Positions 1-8,374 of a stretch of 15,546 bases of DNA are shown piece after piece. Origin of the DNA: DSPP01 sp964607165 (GTDB taxonomy: Bacteria > Zixibacteria > MSB-5A5 > DSPP01). Both the position numbers and the translations under genes were made by a program. Position 1 is the stretch's first letter; each line of letters begins with the position of its first letter. The stretch is taken from NCBI GenBank assembly GCA_964607165.1, contig CAZSIT010000041.1:1-15546 (forward strand), written 5' to 3'. The notes beneath the pieces are model-generated. The model did no database searches. It saw only the letters and a program-made list of their open reading frames with translations, and was not told the DNA's origin.

Positions 1-1248
1 GCCGATTTGGACGGGGATGGGAAGCCGGATTTGGCGGTGGCCAATGCTGGCAGCAACACCGTTTCGGTCTTAAAGAACGAGGGCGTTGGGACTTTTGCCG
101 CCAAAGTTGACTATGGGACTGGAAGAACTTCTTCCTCTGTTTTTGCCGCCGATTTAGACGGGGATGGGAAGCCGGATTTGGCGGTGGCCAATGTTAATAG
201 CAACACTGTTTCGGTCTTAAAAAACAACGGGGATGGGACTTTTGCCGCCGTGGACTACGCGACGGGAAGCGGGCCCTACTCTGTTTTTGTGGCCGATTTA
301 GACGGAGATGGAAAGCTGGATTTGGCGACGGTCAATGATGCTGACAGCACCGTTTCGGTCTTAAAGAATGAGGGCGCTGGGACTTTTGCCGCCCCGGTTG
401 ACTACGCGGCCGGAGGCTCTCCTCTCTCTGTTTTTGCCGCCGATTTGGACGGGGATGGGAAGCCGGATTTGGCGGTGGCCAATGCTGGCAGCAACACCGT
501 TTCGGTCTTAAAGAACGAGGGCGTTGGGACTTTTTCGGCCAAAGTTGACTACGGGGTAGGGGACATTCCTCTCTCTGTTTTTGCTGCTGATTTGGACGGG
601 GATGGGAAGCTGGATTTGGCGGTGGCCAATGCTGGCAGCAACACCGTTTCGATCTTAAAAAACAACGGGGATGGAACTTTTGCCGCCAAGGTGGACTACC
701 CGGCCGGTACCTGGCCTGCCTCTGTTTTTGCCGCCGATTTAGACGGGGATGGGAAGCCGGATTTGGCGGTGACCAATGTTAATAGCAACACCGTTTCGGT
801 CCTGAAAAACAACGGGGATGGGACTTTTGCCGCCGTGGACTACGCGACCGGAAGTGGGCCTTACTCTGTTTTTGCCGTCGATTTAGACGGGGATGGAAAG
901 CCAGATTTGGCGACGGCCAATTATGGTACCAGCACCGTTTCGGTCTTAAAGAACGAGGGCGTTGGGACTTTTGCCGCCCCGGTTGACTACGCGGCCGGAG
1001 GCTCTCCTCTCTCTGTTTTTGCCGCCGATTTAGACGGGGATGGGAAGCCGGATTTGGTGACGGCAAATTCTACTGGCAGCACCGTTTCGGTCTTAAAGAA
1101 CGATGGCGTTGGGACTTTTGCCGCCAAAGTTGACTATGGGACAGGAAGCAACCCTTCCTCCGTTTTTGCCGCCGATTTAGACGGGGATGGAGACAAGGAT
1201 TTGGCGACGGCCAATGATGGTAGCAACAGCGTTTCAATATTGAGGAAT
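1..1248 (+). repeat. Coding tandem repeat array, 147/144-base units in a 585-base four-unit super-repeat
   Basis: Units start at 1, 148, 292, 439, 586, 733, 877, 1024 and 1171 (the last is partial). Unit lengths run 147, 144, 147, 147 and then repeat as 147, 144, 147, 147, so bases 1-585 and 586-1170 form two copies of a four-unit block. Units 2 and 6 both lack one residue (AAVDY rather than AAKVDY) and share the variable loop ATGSGPYS; units 3 and 7 share AAGGSPLS. This indicates block duplication rather than only single-unit expansion. Units 2 and 6 differ at about nine bases by eye, mostly silent. Confidence 0.9.
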
Positions 1249-1461
1249 TTGTCCGGCATCTCCACCCTTAAGGGGGATTTGAACCGGGACGCTCTCTTAA
1301 CCTCTGCCGATGTAGTGCTGGAACTTAATTGCGTGTTTTTAGGATTGGGCGACTGCCCATTAACCTTGGCCGATGTCAACTGCAACGGAACCCTCACTTC
1401 GGCGGATGTGGTGCTGGAGTTGAACAAAGTGTTTTTGGGAACGCCCTTTCCTTGCTCGTAA
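1..1461 (+). CDS. FG-GAP/VCBS-repeat secreted protein with C-terminal dockerin (5' end outside window)
   Basis: The frame is open from base 1, so the N-terminus and signal peptide lie off the window; the visible part is about 486 residues. Eight full repeats of 48-49 residues and a ninth partial one each carry a calcium-loop motif (DLDGDGKPDLA), then NTVSVLKN and GTFAA.VDY. This is the FG-GAP/VCBS pattern that forms beta-propeller blades in secreted surface proteins. The last ~65 residues hold two dockerin-type calcium loops, DLNRDALLTSADVV and DVNCNGTLTSADVV, each followed by LELN.VFLG. By family knowledge a dockerin binds a cohesin and tethers the protein to a partner; in non-cellulosomal bacteria the partner is usually unknown. 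Both dockerin halves contain a cysteine near the loop, which could form a disulfide. The gene converges with the surA operon. The family call is firm; the ligand is unknown. Confidence 0.9.
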   Translation, partial: ADLDGDGKPDLAVANAGSNTVSVLKNEGVGTFAAKVDYGTGRTSSSVFAADLDGDGKPDLAVANVNSNTVSVLKNNGDGTFAAVDYATGSGPYSVFVADLDGDGKLDLATVNDADSTVSVLKNEGAGTFAAPVDYAAGGSPLSVFAADLDGDGKPDLAVANAGSNTVSVLKNEGVGTFSAKVDYGVGDIPLSVFAADLDGDGKLDLAVANAGSNTVSILKNNGDGTFAAKVDYPAGTWPASVFAADLDGDGKPDLAVTNVNSNTVSVLKNNGDGTFAAVDYATGSGPYSVFAVDLDGDGKPDLATANYGTSTVSVLKNEGVGTFAAPVDYAAGGSPLSVFAADLDGDGKPDLVTANSTGSTVSVLKNDGVGTFAAKVDYGTGSNPSSVFAADLDGDGDKDLATANDGSNSVSILRNLSGISTLKGDLNRDALLTSADVVLELNCVFLGLGDCPLTLADVNCNGTLTSADVVLELNKVFLGTPFPCS

Positions 1462-1534
1462 ACCTCACCTAACCCTCTCATTATTAAGCAGAGTTAATTA
1501 AAGGGGGAGGTTGTTTTTCGCGAGGGCAAGCTAC

Positions 1535-1570
1535 CCCCCTGACCCGACTTTCAAAAGTCGGGTCAGGGGG
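1535..1570. repeat. Perfect 17-bp palindrome with 2-base loop
   Basis: The left arm (1535-1551, CCCCCTGACCCGACTTT) and right arm (1554-1570) are exact reverse complements around the loop CA. The hairpin lies 74 bases past the stop of the dockerin gene in a convergent spacer. No T-tract follows on either strand, so it is not a canonical intrinsic terminator, though it could stall transcription from the left. The core CCCGACTTTC...AAAAG.CGGG is also seen in degenerate form at 8171-8202, which suggests a dispersed element. Confidence 0.8.
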
Positions 1571-1583
1571 TCTAACCAACCCC

Positions 1584-1612
1584 AAAACAAAAAGCGCGGG
1601 CTCTTAACCCGC
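1584..1612 (-). terminator. Intrinsic terminator of the mfd-ppiC-surA operon
   Basis: Read on the minus strand, a GCGGG / CCCGC stem with a 7-base loop (1612-1596) is followed by GC and then TTTTTGTTTT (1593-1584). It lies 60 bases after the surA stop codon in the right orientation to end the leftward operon. The stem is short (5 bp), so efficiency may be moderate. Confidence 0.65.
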
Positions 1613-1671
1613 CCTCACGGCTCTGTCCGGCACGCCGTTTCCAATAACAATTTGAAAAAAGGGGCTACCGA

Positions 1672-2961
1672 TTAATAGCGGACATCCACGTAGATTTTCT
1701 TTTTCAGCTCTGCCACCCAATCGGCCACCAGTTTTTCGGTTTTCATTCGGCGCGCCATATCTTTGAGACGGTCCCAGTCCTCTTCAAGAGTTAAGGTGTG
1801 GAGAGCTTTCTCGTCCGCAAGATAAACAATGTGATAACCCAAAGGCGTTCCCAGAGGCCCGCGGAACTCGCCGGTTTTCAGGCTGTCAATCGAGGGTTTT
1901 AAAAGGGGGTTAAGTTGCTCCAATTCGAACCAGCCCAAATCGCCGCCATTTTTTTTCGACTCTTCATCCGCCGAAAACTTTTTCGCCAATTCGGAAAGGG
2001 CCGCTCCGGCCCGCAGGGCGGAAACGAGCGAATCGGCCAAGCGGGCCACCCGCTGGCTGTCGGCGGCGGAAGGATGCAGGGCGAAGAGGATGTGCAGGGG
2101 GTGGATTTTGCGCCCGTCATTTTCCAAAACTTTAATCAAATGAAAACCAAAGACCGTCTTGACCGGCCCGATTAACTCCCCCGGTTTGGCGGCAAAGGCG
2201 GCCCGTTCAAATTCGGGAACCAGTTCTCCCCTGCCGTAAGCGCCTATATCCCCACCCCGCTCGGCCGACGGATCCTCTGAATACCTTCTGGCTGCCTCAC
2301 CAAAGTCCAAACCGGCTTTAATTTCACCCAAAACGTTTTCCGCCTTTTGGCGCAGGGAATCGAGGGTGCCGGCAGCCGGTTCCACGGGCAGTAAAATTTG
2401 AAAAATATGCAGGCGAAGGGAGGCTTCCGGCAGGGAATCCTTGAATTCCGCATAAAACTTTCTTACCTCGAAGTCCGAAACCGTGACTTTGGACAAGCGT
2501 GCGGCTATCAGGCGCTGTTTTAAAAGTTCGCTTTTCACGGTTTCGCGGTAGCGTTTCACCAGCTCGCGCTCCGTCAAATCTTCGCGGGCCAGTTGTGCCG
2601 CAAAAGCGGCCGGACTGGGAAACTGGCTTTTCACCCTGCCCAGCTGCTCTTCCGAAGCGGCGCTCACTTCCTCCGGCGTTACTTTCAAGGTGGAGTCTTT
2701 CTCCGCCTGCAAAAGCAGGAGGTGATCGGTAACCATTTGCTCTAAGAGATTCTTCTGTAAACCGGCCAATTCGGCCGAATCGGAAGGAGTTTTACCGCTC
2801 TGGGCCAGATAAATCTGGGTTTGGACGTTCAATTCGGAAAGAGTGAGCGCTTCCTTGCCCACTACCGCTATCACCTTGTCCACCAAGAGCGTATCCGCTC
2901 CCAAGGCAAAGTCAACCAGATAAAATGAAAAAAGAAAAACAACCAAATAAAATTTGCTCAC
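1672..2961 (-). CDS. surA: Periplasmic peptidyl-prolyl isomerase/chaperone SurA
   Basis: 429 residues, about the usual SurA length. Residues 1-21 are a hydrophobic signal peptide (FYLVVFLFSFYLVDFALG) that directs export. A SurA N-domain follows (about 23-165, beginning VDKVIAVVGKEALTLSEL). Two parvulin PpiC domains lie at about 183-280 (RGGDIGAYGRGELVPEFE, then GPVKTVFGFHLIKV) and 286-384 (NGGDLGWFELEQL, then GPLGTPLGYHIVYL). By family knowledge SurA chaperones unfolded outer-membrane proteins in the periplasm and has proline isomerase activity. The start is a GTG at 2961, four bases after the TAG of the upstream gene, with a GGGAG about 11 bases ahead; coupling to the upstream gene is likely. 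It is the last gene of a three-gene operon that ends at the terminator 1584-1612. The name is secure at family level; whether it is the functional SurA or a paralogue cannot be told from sequence. Confidence 0.9.
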   Translation of the reverse strand: MSKFYLVVFLFSFYLVDFALGADTLLVDKVIAVVGKEALTLSELNVQTQIYLAQSGKTPSDSAELAGLQKNLLEQMVTDHLLLLQAEKDSTLKVTPEEVSAASEEQLGRVKSQFPSPAAFAAQLAREDLTERELVKRYRETVKSELLKQRLIAARLSKVTVSDFEVRKFYAEFKDSLPEASLRLHIFQILLPVEPAAGTLDSLRQKAENVLGEIKAGLDFGEAARRYSEDPSAERGGDIGAYGRGELVPEFERAAFAAKPGELIGPVKTVFGFHLIKVLENDGRKIHPLHILFALHPSAADSQRVARLADSLVSALRAGAALSELAKKFSADEESKKNGGDLGWFELEQLNPLLKPSIDSLKTGEFRGPLGTPLGYHIVYLADEKALHTLTLEEDWDRLKDMARRMKTEKLVADWVAELKKKIYVDVRY

Positions 2962-2965
2962 GGTG

Positions 2966-4717
2966 CTAACTTCTCCCTTGAGTTTTTTGTGATTCCAATT
3001 CTTTCAGCTTTACATAGCGCTGGTGGTCCAGGCTTTTCTGAAGGACGTCGGAAAACACCTCAATTTTCACTTTTTGTTTCTGCTGAACGAGCCAGGCGCT
3101 AAAAACCGAATCTTGGGCGGCGGCCGCCAATCTTTGCAACAAGGCCGGCTGGACTTCTGCAAACGATTGCTTCCGGGCCGGCCTTTTCCCGTCCAGATAA
3201 ATCAAAGAAAAGGACCCGTCCGCCAGCTTCACGGGGCCGGCAATCTGCCCGATTTTCATTTTAGCGGCGGCGGCAAAGAGCTCGGGGAATTGAAACTGTT
3301 CCACCCACCCCAAATCGCCGCCCGAAGCCTTAAACTGGGTTCGGGTGGTCAGGTTAGCTATCCCGACAAAATCGGCCTTGCTGTGAACCCCGGATTTCAA
3401 TTGCAGGATTTCCTCCTCTGCAGGCCGGTTGATTTCGTATAAATGGAACGCCTGGGGCAGAAGAAATTCATCCGGATGCGCGCTAAAATATTTTTTTACC
3501 GCAGTAGAATCGATGGTTATGGCGGACAAAATTTTGTTTTTGACATCCAAAGCCAGCCGTCCCTCTACGGCCTGGCGTAAAGCGCGCAGATAATCCGGGT
3601 CTTTATCCAAGCCGCGTTTTTTGGCCAATTTCACGATGGCATCCTGGGTTACAAATTGAAAGAGAAGGTCGCGGGTTGTTTGAGCGGTGTCCAAAACCGG
3701 CCGGCGGGCGGGTAGCCATCCCTGCATCGCCTCCAGATACTGGCCCAGGGTAAAAACTCCCCCCTGGTAGGTCAACAAGGGCATATCCCGTTCGGCCGGG
3801 GCAAGCTCCTCCGTTCGAATTCGGACCGAATACCTCAGCGGCTGCCCGGGGGTTACTATTTTAGAGAGTTCATCCTGTTTGCGGTTGGCTATTTTAGCCG
3901 TCGAATCAACAATTTTAAAGTTTAGTTCTCTTTTAACCTCGTCTATAAATTCCAGCAAACGTTTTGGCTCGCGCTCGCCCTGAATCAAATTACGCAATTC
4001 CGATCCTATAACTTCCAGTTCCGGCAATCCCTGGGCCGGACGAAGCTCGTAGCACTGCAAAATCACCCAGCCTTCCGGAAAAGCCACGGGCCCCAGCCGT
4101 TCGCCGGGCTGCATTTTAATTATTGACTCAAAGTGCCGCGGCAATCGTTTGGCCCAGCCATAGCAGCCGAATTCTCCTCCCTGTCGAGCCGTTGCCCGGT
4201 CCAGCGAAAATTTCCGCGCCAACGAATCAAAATTCTGCCCCTTTTCCAGCCGCTCCCAAACATTGCGCGCCAGGTCCTCCTTGCGGAAAAGAATCCATTG
4301 CAAGCAACGATCCTTTTTCAAAAGGGCGTACAAACGCCCCAAATCGGCTTTGGAAAGTTTAACCTTGTCGCGAACCTCTCTATAGTAAAGCTGATCCTCC
4401 AGAAAAAAAGAAGACTGAAACGCCTCGTAGTTTTTGAGGGCGCTGTCCCGGTCCAGCTTCTGACGGAAGGCTTCCTGAATTAAAAGTTTTTCCTCGATTA
4501 AAAGGTCTAAAAGTTTTCTTTTTTCGGAAAGCTCTTCTTCTTCGGATTTGAAAAAATGCTCGTTGCCGGCAAAAGCCCCCGCCACCGTCCCAAGCAAAAT
4601 CTCATCGCTTCCCACTTTGGCCACGACCGGGTCTTTAGTTTTTCGACTGCAGGCAAAAACCAGAGACAGGGTTAACCAAAAAATAAATTGGCAACTATAG
4701 GGGAAAAACTTTTTCAT
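2966..4717 (-). CDS. PpiC-type peptidyl-prolyl isomerase lipoprotein (SurA/PrsA-like)
   Basis: 583 residues from the ATG at 4717. That start is preferred because it gives a signal peptide ending in a lipobox-like LVFAC (Cys23) and has AAAGGA just upstream (AAAGGACAAAG, then ATG); it falls 13 bases after the mfd stop. The in-frame ATG further upstream, at 4834, would overlap mfd by about 100 bases and lacks a signal peptide. A SurA-N-like helical region precedes a first parvulin domain (about 138-226: QGGEFGCYGWAKRLP, GPVAFPEGWVILQC) and a second one (about 421-510: SGGDLGWVEQFQFPEL, GPVKLADGSFSLIYLDG). The architecture is close to SurA but membrane-anchored, as in PrsA-type foldases. It probably works with the SurA encoded just downstream in folding envelope proteins. 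The second domain is more divergent and may be structural only. Confidence 0.85.
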   Translation of the reverse strand: MKKFFPYSCQFIFWLTLSLVFACSRKTKDPVVAKVGSDEILLGTVAGAFAGNEHFFKSEEEELSEKRKLLDLLIEEKLLIQEAFRQKLDRDSALKNYEAFQSSFFLEDQLYYREVRDKVKLSKADLGRLYALLKKDRCLQWILFRKEDLARNVWERLEKGQNFDSLARKFSLDRATARQGGEFGCYGWAKRLPRHFESIIKMQPGERLGPVAFPEGWVILQCYELRPAQGLPELEVIGSELRNLIQGEREPKRLLEFIDEVKRELNFKIVDSTAKIANRKQDELSKIVTPGQPLRYSVRIRTEELAPAERDMPLLTYQGGVFTLGQYLEAMQGWLPARRPVLDTAQTTRDLLFQFVTQDAIVKLAKKRGLDKDPDYLRALRQAVEGRLALDVKNKILSAITIDSTAVKKYFSAHPDEFLLPQAFHLYEINRPAEEEILQLKSGVHSKADFVGIANLTTRTQFKASGGDLGWVEQFQFPELFAAAAKMKIGQIAGPVKLADGSFSLIYLDGKRPARKQSFAEVQPALLQRLAAAAQDSVFSAWLVQQKQKVKIEVFSDVLQKSLDHQRYVKLKELESQKTQGRS

Positions 4718-4730
4718 CTTTGTCCTTTCA

Positions 4731-7700
4731 TCATAAAATCGAAACCAATTTTTTAGCTTCCTGCAGCAATTCGGCCGGGTGGCGGGCGGAGGATTCCACC
4801 CGCAGGGCAAAGCCGGGGGAAAAGGAAAATTCAATCTGGTCCGGCAGGCGGCCGCGCAGCTCTTCTATGGCCCGGCGGGTGGCCTGAAAATCGGGGGCGA
4901 AAACCACCTCCAGGCGGCCGGCCACGGCCTTTAGTTCAGAAATTTTCTTTTCCGCCGCCACCAATTTTACTTCGACCACTTCCAAAAGCTCTTCAGCCTT
5001 GGGGGGCAGGGGGCCAAAGCGGTCGACTAACTCTTCGCGCAGGTTTTCCAATTCCCTTTCGTTCTTCACTTCCGATAGTTTCTTATACACTTCAATCCGG
5101 TCGGAGGCGGCGGTAACGTAATCGTCCGGCAGAAAAGGGGTCAAAGGCATAGAGAGTTTCACTTCCGGCCGTATCTGGCGGGCTTTTCCCTGCAGTTCGG
5201 AAACGGCTTCATCCAGAAGTTGGCAGTAAAGGTCGAAGCCAACCTCTTCGATAAATCCGTGCTGCTGGCGGCCCAAGAGATTGCCGGCGCCGCGGATTTC
5301 CAGGTCGCGCATAGCCAGATAAAAGCCGGAGCCCAGCTCGGTAAATTCGGCGATCGCTTTCAAGCGCTTTTTGGCATTTTCGGTAAGCGAGCTCCAGGGG
5401 GGTGTAAAGAAATAGGCATACGCTTTTTCCGAGCTGCGGCCGACCCGGCCGCGGAGCTGGTAGAGCTGGGCCAAGCCAAAACGGTCGGCGCGATTGACAA
5501 TTAAGGTGTTGACCGAGGGAATATCCAGACCGGATTCGATAATGGAGGTTGCCAAAAGCAGGTCGAATTTGCGCACCAGAAAATCGACCATCACTTTTTC
5601 CAAAGCCACTTCGGAAAGCTGGCCATGGGCCACCCCCAACTTCAAGCCGGGAATCAAATCCAAAAGGTAGTTTTTCATCCCTTCGATGGTTTCCACCCGG
5701 TTATGAACAAAATAAATCTGCCCACCACGCTCCAATTCAAAGAGAATGGCATCGCGCGCCGCTTCGTCGGAAAAGGGCAATATCTCGGTTTGAATCGGCA
5801 GGCGCCCTTTGGGGGGGGTGGAAATGACCGACATATCCCGCGCCCCAGACAAAGAAAGTTGCAAGGTTCGGGGAATCGGAGTGGCTGAAAGGGTTAATAC
5901 GTCAATCGTCTCTTTAAATTTCTTCAATCTTTCCTTGTGGCTCACACCGAAACGTTGTTCCTCGTCGATGATTAAAAGACCGATATCTTTGAAATCAACA
6001 TCTTTGGCCAACAGCCGGTGAGTGCCGATGACAATGTCGACTTTTCCTTTTCTAATCTCTTCCGCCACCTGTTTTTGCTCTTTGGCGGGACGGAAGCGGG
6101 AGAGCAGTTCCAACTTTACGGGGAAGGGCAACAGCCGTTCCCCGAAGGTTAAAAAGTGCTGCAGGGCCAAAATGGTCGTAGGCACTAAAACCGCCACCTG
6201 TTTACCATCGGCGGCCGCTTTCAAGGAGGCGCGCACCGCCACTTCGGTTTTGCCGAAACCGACATCTCCCAAAATCAGCCGGTCCATCGGTCCCGAAAAT
6301 TCCATATCGCGCATGACGCCTTTGATGGCTTCTTCCTGGTCCACGGTTTCATCGTAGGGGAAACTCGCTTCCAGCTCGCGCATCCAAGTGGAATCGCTGG
6401 AAAAGGCGTGCCCCGGTTTGGCCTTGCGGGCGGCGTAGAGCGCCACTAGTTCGCGAGCCATATCGACAAGAATTTTCTTGGCTTTTTCCTTGGTTTTTTC
6501 CCAGCTCTGGGTGCCCAGCTTGGTCAAGGATGGCTCCCCTTCCTTGCCGGCATATTTTTGAACCCGGCGGAAATGCTCAATCGGTACGTAAAGCTTATCG
6601 CCGCCGGCGTAATGCAACAACAGGCAGTCGGTTTTTTCCCCTTCAACCGTAACCGTGGTCAGGCCGGCAAAGCGGGCGACGCCGTAGTCGACGTGCACCA
6701 CAAAATCCCCCGGAGAAAGAGAAGTGTAGGAAGCGAGGGCGATCCCTTCTTTGGCGCGGCGTTTAAGCCGCGGCTTTAGCCTTCTGCCAAACAGCTGATG
6801 CTCGGTGAACAGCGCGAAACCGGCATCGGGAAAGATGAATCCTTCGGAGAAAAGCCCCACCTGCGGGGCCAGGCCGATGCGTTCCTCTTCCAAAAGGGAG
6901 GCGATGCGGTTTTTTTCCTCCTCCGTTTCGCAGAAAAGAAAAGAGCGGATTTGGCGTTCGCTTAAAGTGTGAACCTCTTTGCCCCAGATGTACATATTGC
7001 GCCCCAAAGCCGGCAAGGGAGCGGTGGCAAAAATAATTCTATTGGGACCGGAAAGACCGGTGGCTGGAAAGACAATCCCCACTTGAGAACGCAACTCTTC
7101 CCAGAACTTCTCCGCCTGAACCGGAATTTCTTGCCCTGAGCTTCCTAACGCCTGCGACCAGTTGGCTTCGTTCTCTTTTGCCTTGCTAAGCCAGGCGCTT
7201 TTTCTGGTATCCAACTCTTCGACTTCCAACCAGGCGGCCAGCGTGGTTTCCGGCGGCAAATAATCGCCCAAATTGCCGGATGGAGCATTAAAGAAGGGGG
7301 CCAAGTATTCCAGCGCAGGATACTGATTGGAAAGCTCTTTTTCCCCAAAAAATGGGGAGGCGAATTCTTCCGGAAGCTCTTTGAGCTTTTTACCGAGCTT
7401 TTCAATATCAAGCAAGGCTTCCCTTTTGGGGAGGATGGTGAAGCGCTCAATAGTTTCTTTGGAACGCTGGTCTAAAATTGAGAAATGGCGCAGCGACTCG
7501 ATGCGGTCGCCGAAAAATTCGATGCGCAAGGGCATTGCGGCGGTCAGGGGATAAACATCAATTATTCCGCCGCGAACCGAGTAGTCGGCCGGCTCCTGGG
7601 TCATTGGAACCCGGCGATATCCCAAGTTCTCCAAAACGGCAATTAGATTTTCCGGCTGCAATTCGTTTCCGGCAGAGAGTTCCAGACGGTTTTCCAACAG

Positions 7701-8150
7701 AACCTTTTTGGGCAAAGTCGGTTCCAAGAGCGCTTCCGGAACGGTGATTACGATTGTATCCAGGTTCTCCGCCAGCCGATTTAATACGGCTATGCGCTGG
7801 CCGGAGATATCCTCCAAAACGCGATGGGGATAAAACGGCTCAATACCTAAAGAGGGAAAGTAGAAAACTTCGGCTTGCGGCAAAAGGGTATTCAAATCCT
7901 GCTGTATGCCCAAGGCGATATCCTCTTTTGGAGCCACAACCAGTTTTTGTCCGGGGCGATTTTGAAAGCAAGCGGCCAAAAGAAAAGAGCGCGCCGCTCC
8001 GCAGAGGCCGACAGGAAAAGTTTCCTTGCCGGCCTGCAGGCGCGAGAGCGCGGTTTGGGCCGGACGGGTTTGGCAAAAGGCCTCCAGCAGTTTTTCGGTT
8101 AACTGCCCCTCTTTAAGAAATACCGGCGAAGCTATTTCTGACCTTGTCAT
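4731..8150 (-). CDS. mfd: Transcription-repair coupling factor Mfd
   Basis: 1139 residues, normal for Mfd. Mfd removes RNA polymerase stalled at DNA lesions and recruits UvrA for nucleotide excision repair. A UvrB-like N-terminal module (about 1-330) has a degenerate nucleotide loop, as usual in Mfd. The RNA-polymerase-interacting CarD-like domain is at about 477-545 (SPGDFVVHVDYGVARFAGL). The translocase has Walker A GDVGFGKT (628-635), DEEQ (729-732), SATPIPRT (755-762) and LRGRVGRS (899-906). The TRCF C-terminal domain covers about 1000-1110. The ATG at 8150 has no clear Shine-Dalgarno, only an A-rich leader, which may mean weak translation. It is first in an operon with two envelope foldases, and divergent from the DUF1326 gene. 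It ends in TGA, so TGA is a normal stop in this genome. Confidence 0.97.
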   Translation of the reverse strand: MTRSEIASPVFLKEGQLTEKLLEAFCQTRPAQTALSRLQAGKETFPVGLCGAARSFLLAACFQNRPGQKLVVAPKEDIALGIQQDLNTLLPQAEVFYFPSLGIEPFYPHRVLEDISGQRIAVLNRLAENLDTIVITVPEALLEPTLPKKVLLENRLELSAGNELQPENLIAVLENLGYRRVPMTQEPADYSVRGGIIDVYPLTAAMPLRIEFFGDRIESLRHFSILDQRSKETIERFTILPKREALLDIEKLGKKLKELPEEFASPFFGEKELSNQYPALEYLAPFFNAPSGNLGDYLPPETTLAAWLEVEELDTRKSAWLSKAKENEANWSQALGSSGQEIPVQAEKFWEELRSQVGIVFPATGLSGPNRIIFATAPLPALGRNMYIWGKEVHTLSERQIRSFLFCETEEEKNRIASLLEEERIGLAPQVGLFSEGFIFPDAGFALFTEHQLFGRRLKPRLKRRAKEGIALASYTSLSPGDFVVHVDYGVARFAGLTTVTVEGEKTDCLLLHYAGGDKLYVPIEHFRRVQKYAGKEGEPSLTKLGTQSWEKTKEKAKKILVDMARELVALYAARKAKPGHAFSSDSTWMRELEASFPYDETVDQEEAIKGVMRDMEFSGPMDRLILGDVGFGKTEVAVRASLKAAADGKQVAVLVPTTILALQHFLTFGERLLPFPVKLELLSRFRPAKEQKQVAEEIRKGKVDIVIGTHRLLAKDVDFKDIGLLIIDEEQRFGVSHKERLKKFKETIDVLTLSATPIPRTLQLSLSGARDMSVISTPPKGRLPIQTEILPFSDEAARDAILFELERGGQIYFVHNRVETIEGMKNYLLDLIPGLKLGVAHGQLSEVALEKVMVDFLVRKFDLLLATSIIESGLDIPSVNTLIVNRADRFGLAQLYQLRGRVGRSSEKAYAYFFTPPWSSLTENAKKRLKAIAEFTELGSGFYLAMRDLEIRGAGNLLGRQQHGFIEEVGFDLYCQLLDEAVSELQGKARQIRPEVKLSMPLTPFLPDDYVTAASDRIEVYKKLSEVKNERELENLREELVDRFGPLPPKAEELLEVVEVKLVAAEKKISELKAVAGRLEVVFAPDFQATRRAIEELRGRLPDQIEFSFSPGFALRVESSARHPAELLQEAKKLVSIL

Positions 8151-8170
8151 TTTTTTTCAACACAAACAGC

Positions 8171-8202
8171 AAAACCCCGACTTTCTGAAAAAGACGGGTT
8201 TT
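8171..8202. repeat. Imperfect hairpin in the mfd leader
   Basis: AAAACCC (8171-8177) pairs with GGGTTTT (8196-8202); G/C and CTTT/AAAG pairs continue inside around a CTGAA loop, with one bulge and one A/A mismatch. It starts 21 bases upstream of the mfd ATG, so it would sit in the mfd 5' untranslated region. The core resembles the palindrome at 1535-1570. A smaller CCGG/CCGG hairpin lies next to it at about 8204-8221. Either a dispersed repeat or a leader structure is possible. Confidence 0.5.
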
Positions 8203-8234
8203 CCGACCGGCTCCTCCGGCCGTTGGAAAAAGGG

Positions 8235-8263
8235 AATCTAATTAAAATCGCTTAGGACAACAA
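8235..8263 (-). promoter_or_regulatory. Possible sigma-70-like promoter for mfd
   Basis: On the minus strand, TTGTTG (8263-8258) and TAGATT (8240-8235) are separated by 17 bases, about 85 bases upstream of the mfd start. The match to consensus is only partial, and the region is AT-rich enough for chance matches. A promoter for the divergent DUF1326 gene must also lie in 8270-8360, but I see no convincing pair there beyond TTTAAT at 8323. Confidence 0.25.
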
Positions 8264-8374
8264 GAGCTAATTGGAAATAATCCGCATCCTTTTGAAACTT
8301 AATTGTTGCTTTAAGAAACCGGTTTAATTATTTTCACGGCGGAAGAGAGGAAACCGTAAACCTAAGGAGGTAGT

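Noticed and set aside
1..1170. CRISPR-like array from the regular repeats
   Set aside because: The repeats are in-frame coding units with conserved protein sequence throughout and no non-coding spacers.
779..1481. Minus-strand open frames across the VCBS repeats
   Set aside because: They are repeat-driven shadows of the coding array, with no independent support.
4718..4834. N-terminal extension of the PpiC lipoprotein to an ATG at 4834
   Set aside because: It would overlap the end of mfd by about 100 bases and bury the signal peptide; ATG 4717 has a good ribosome binding site and lipobox.
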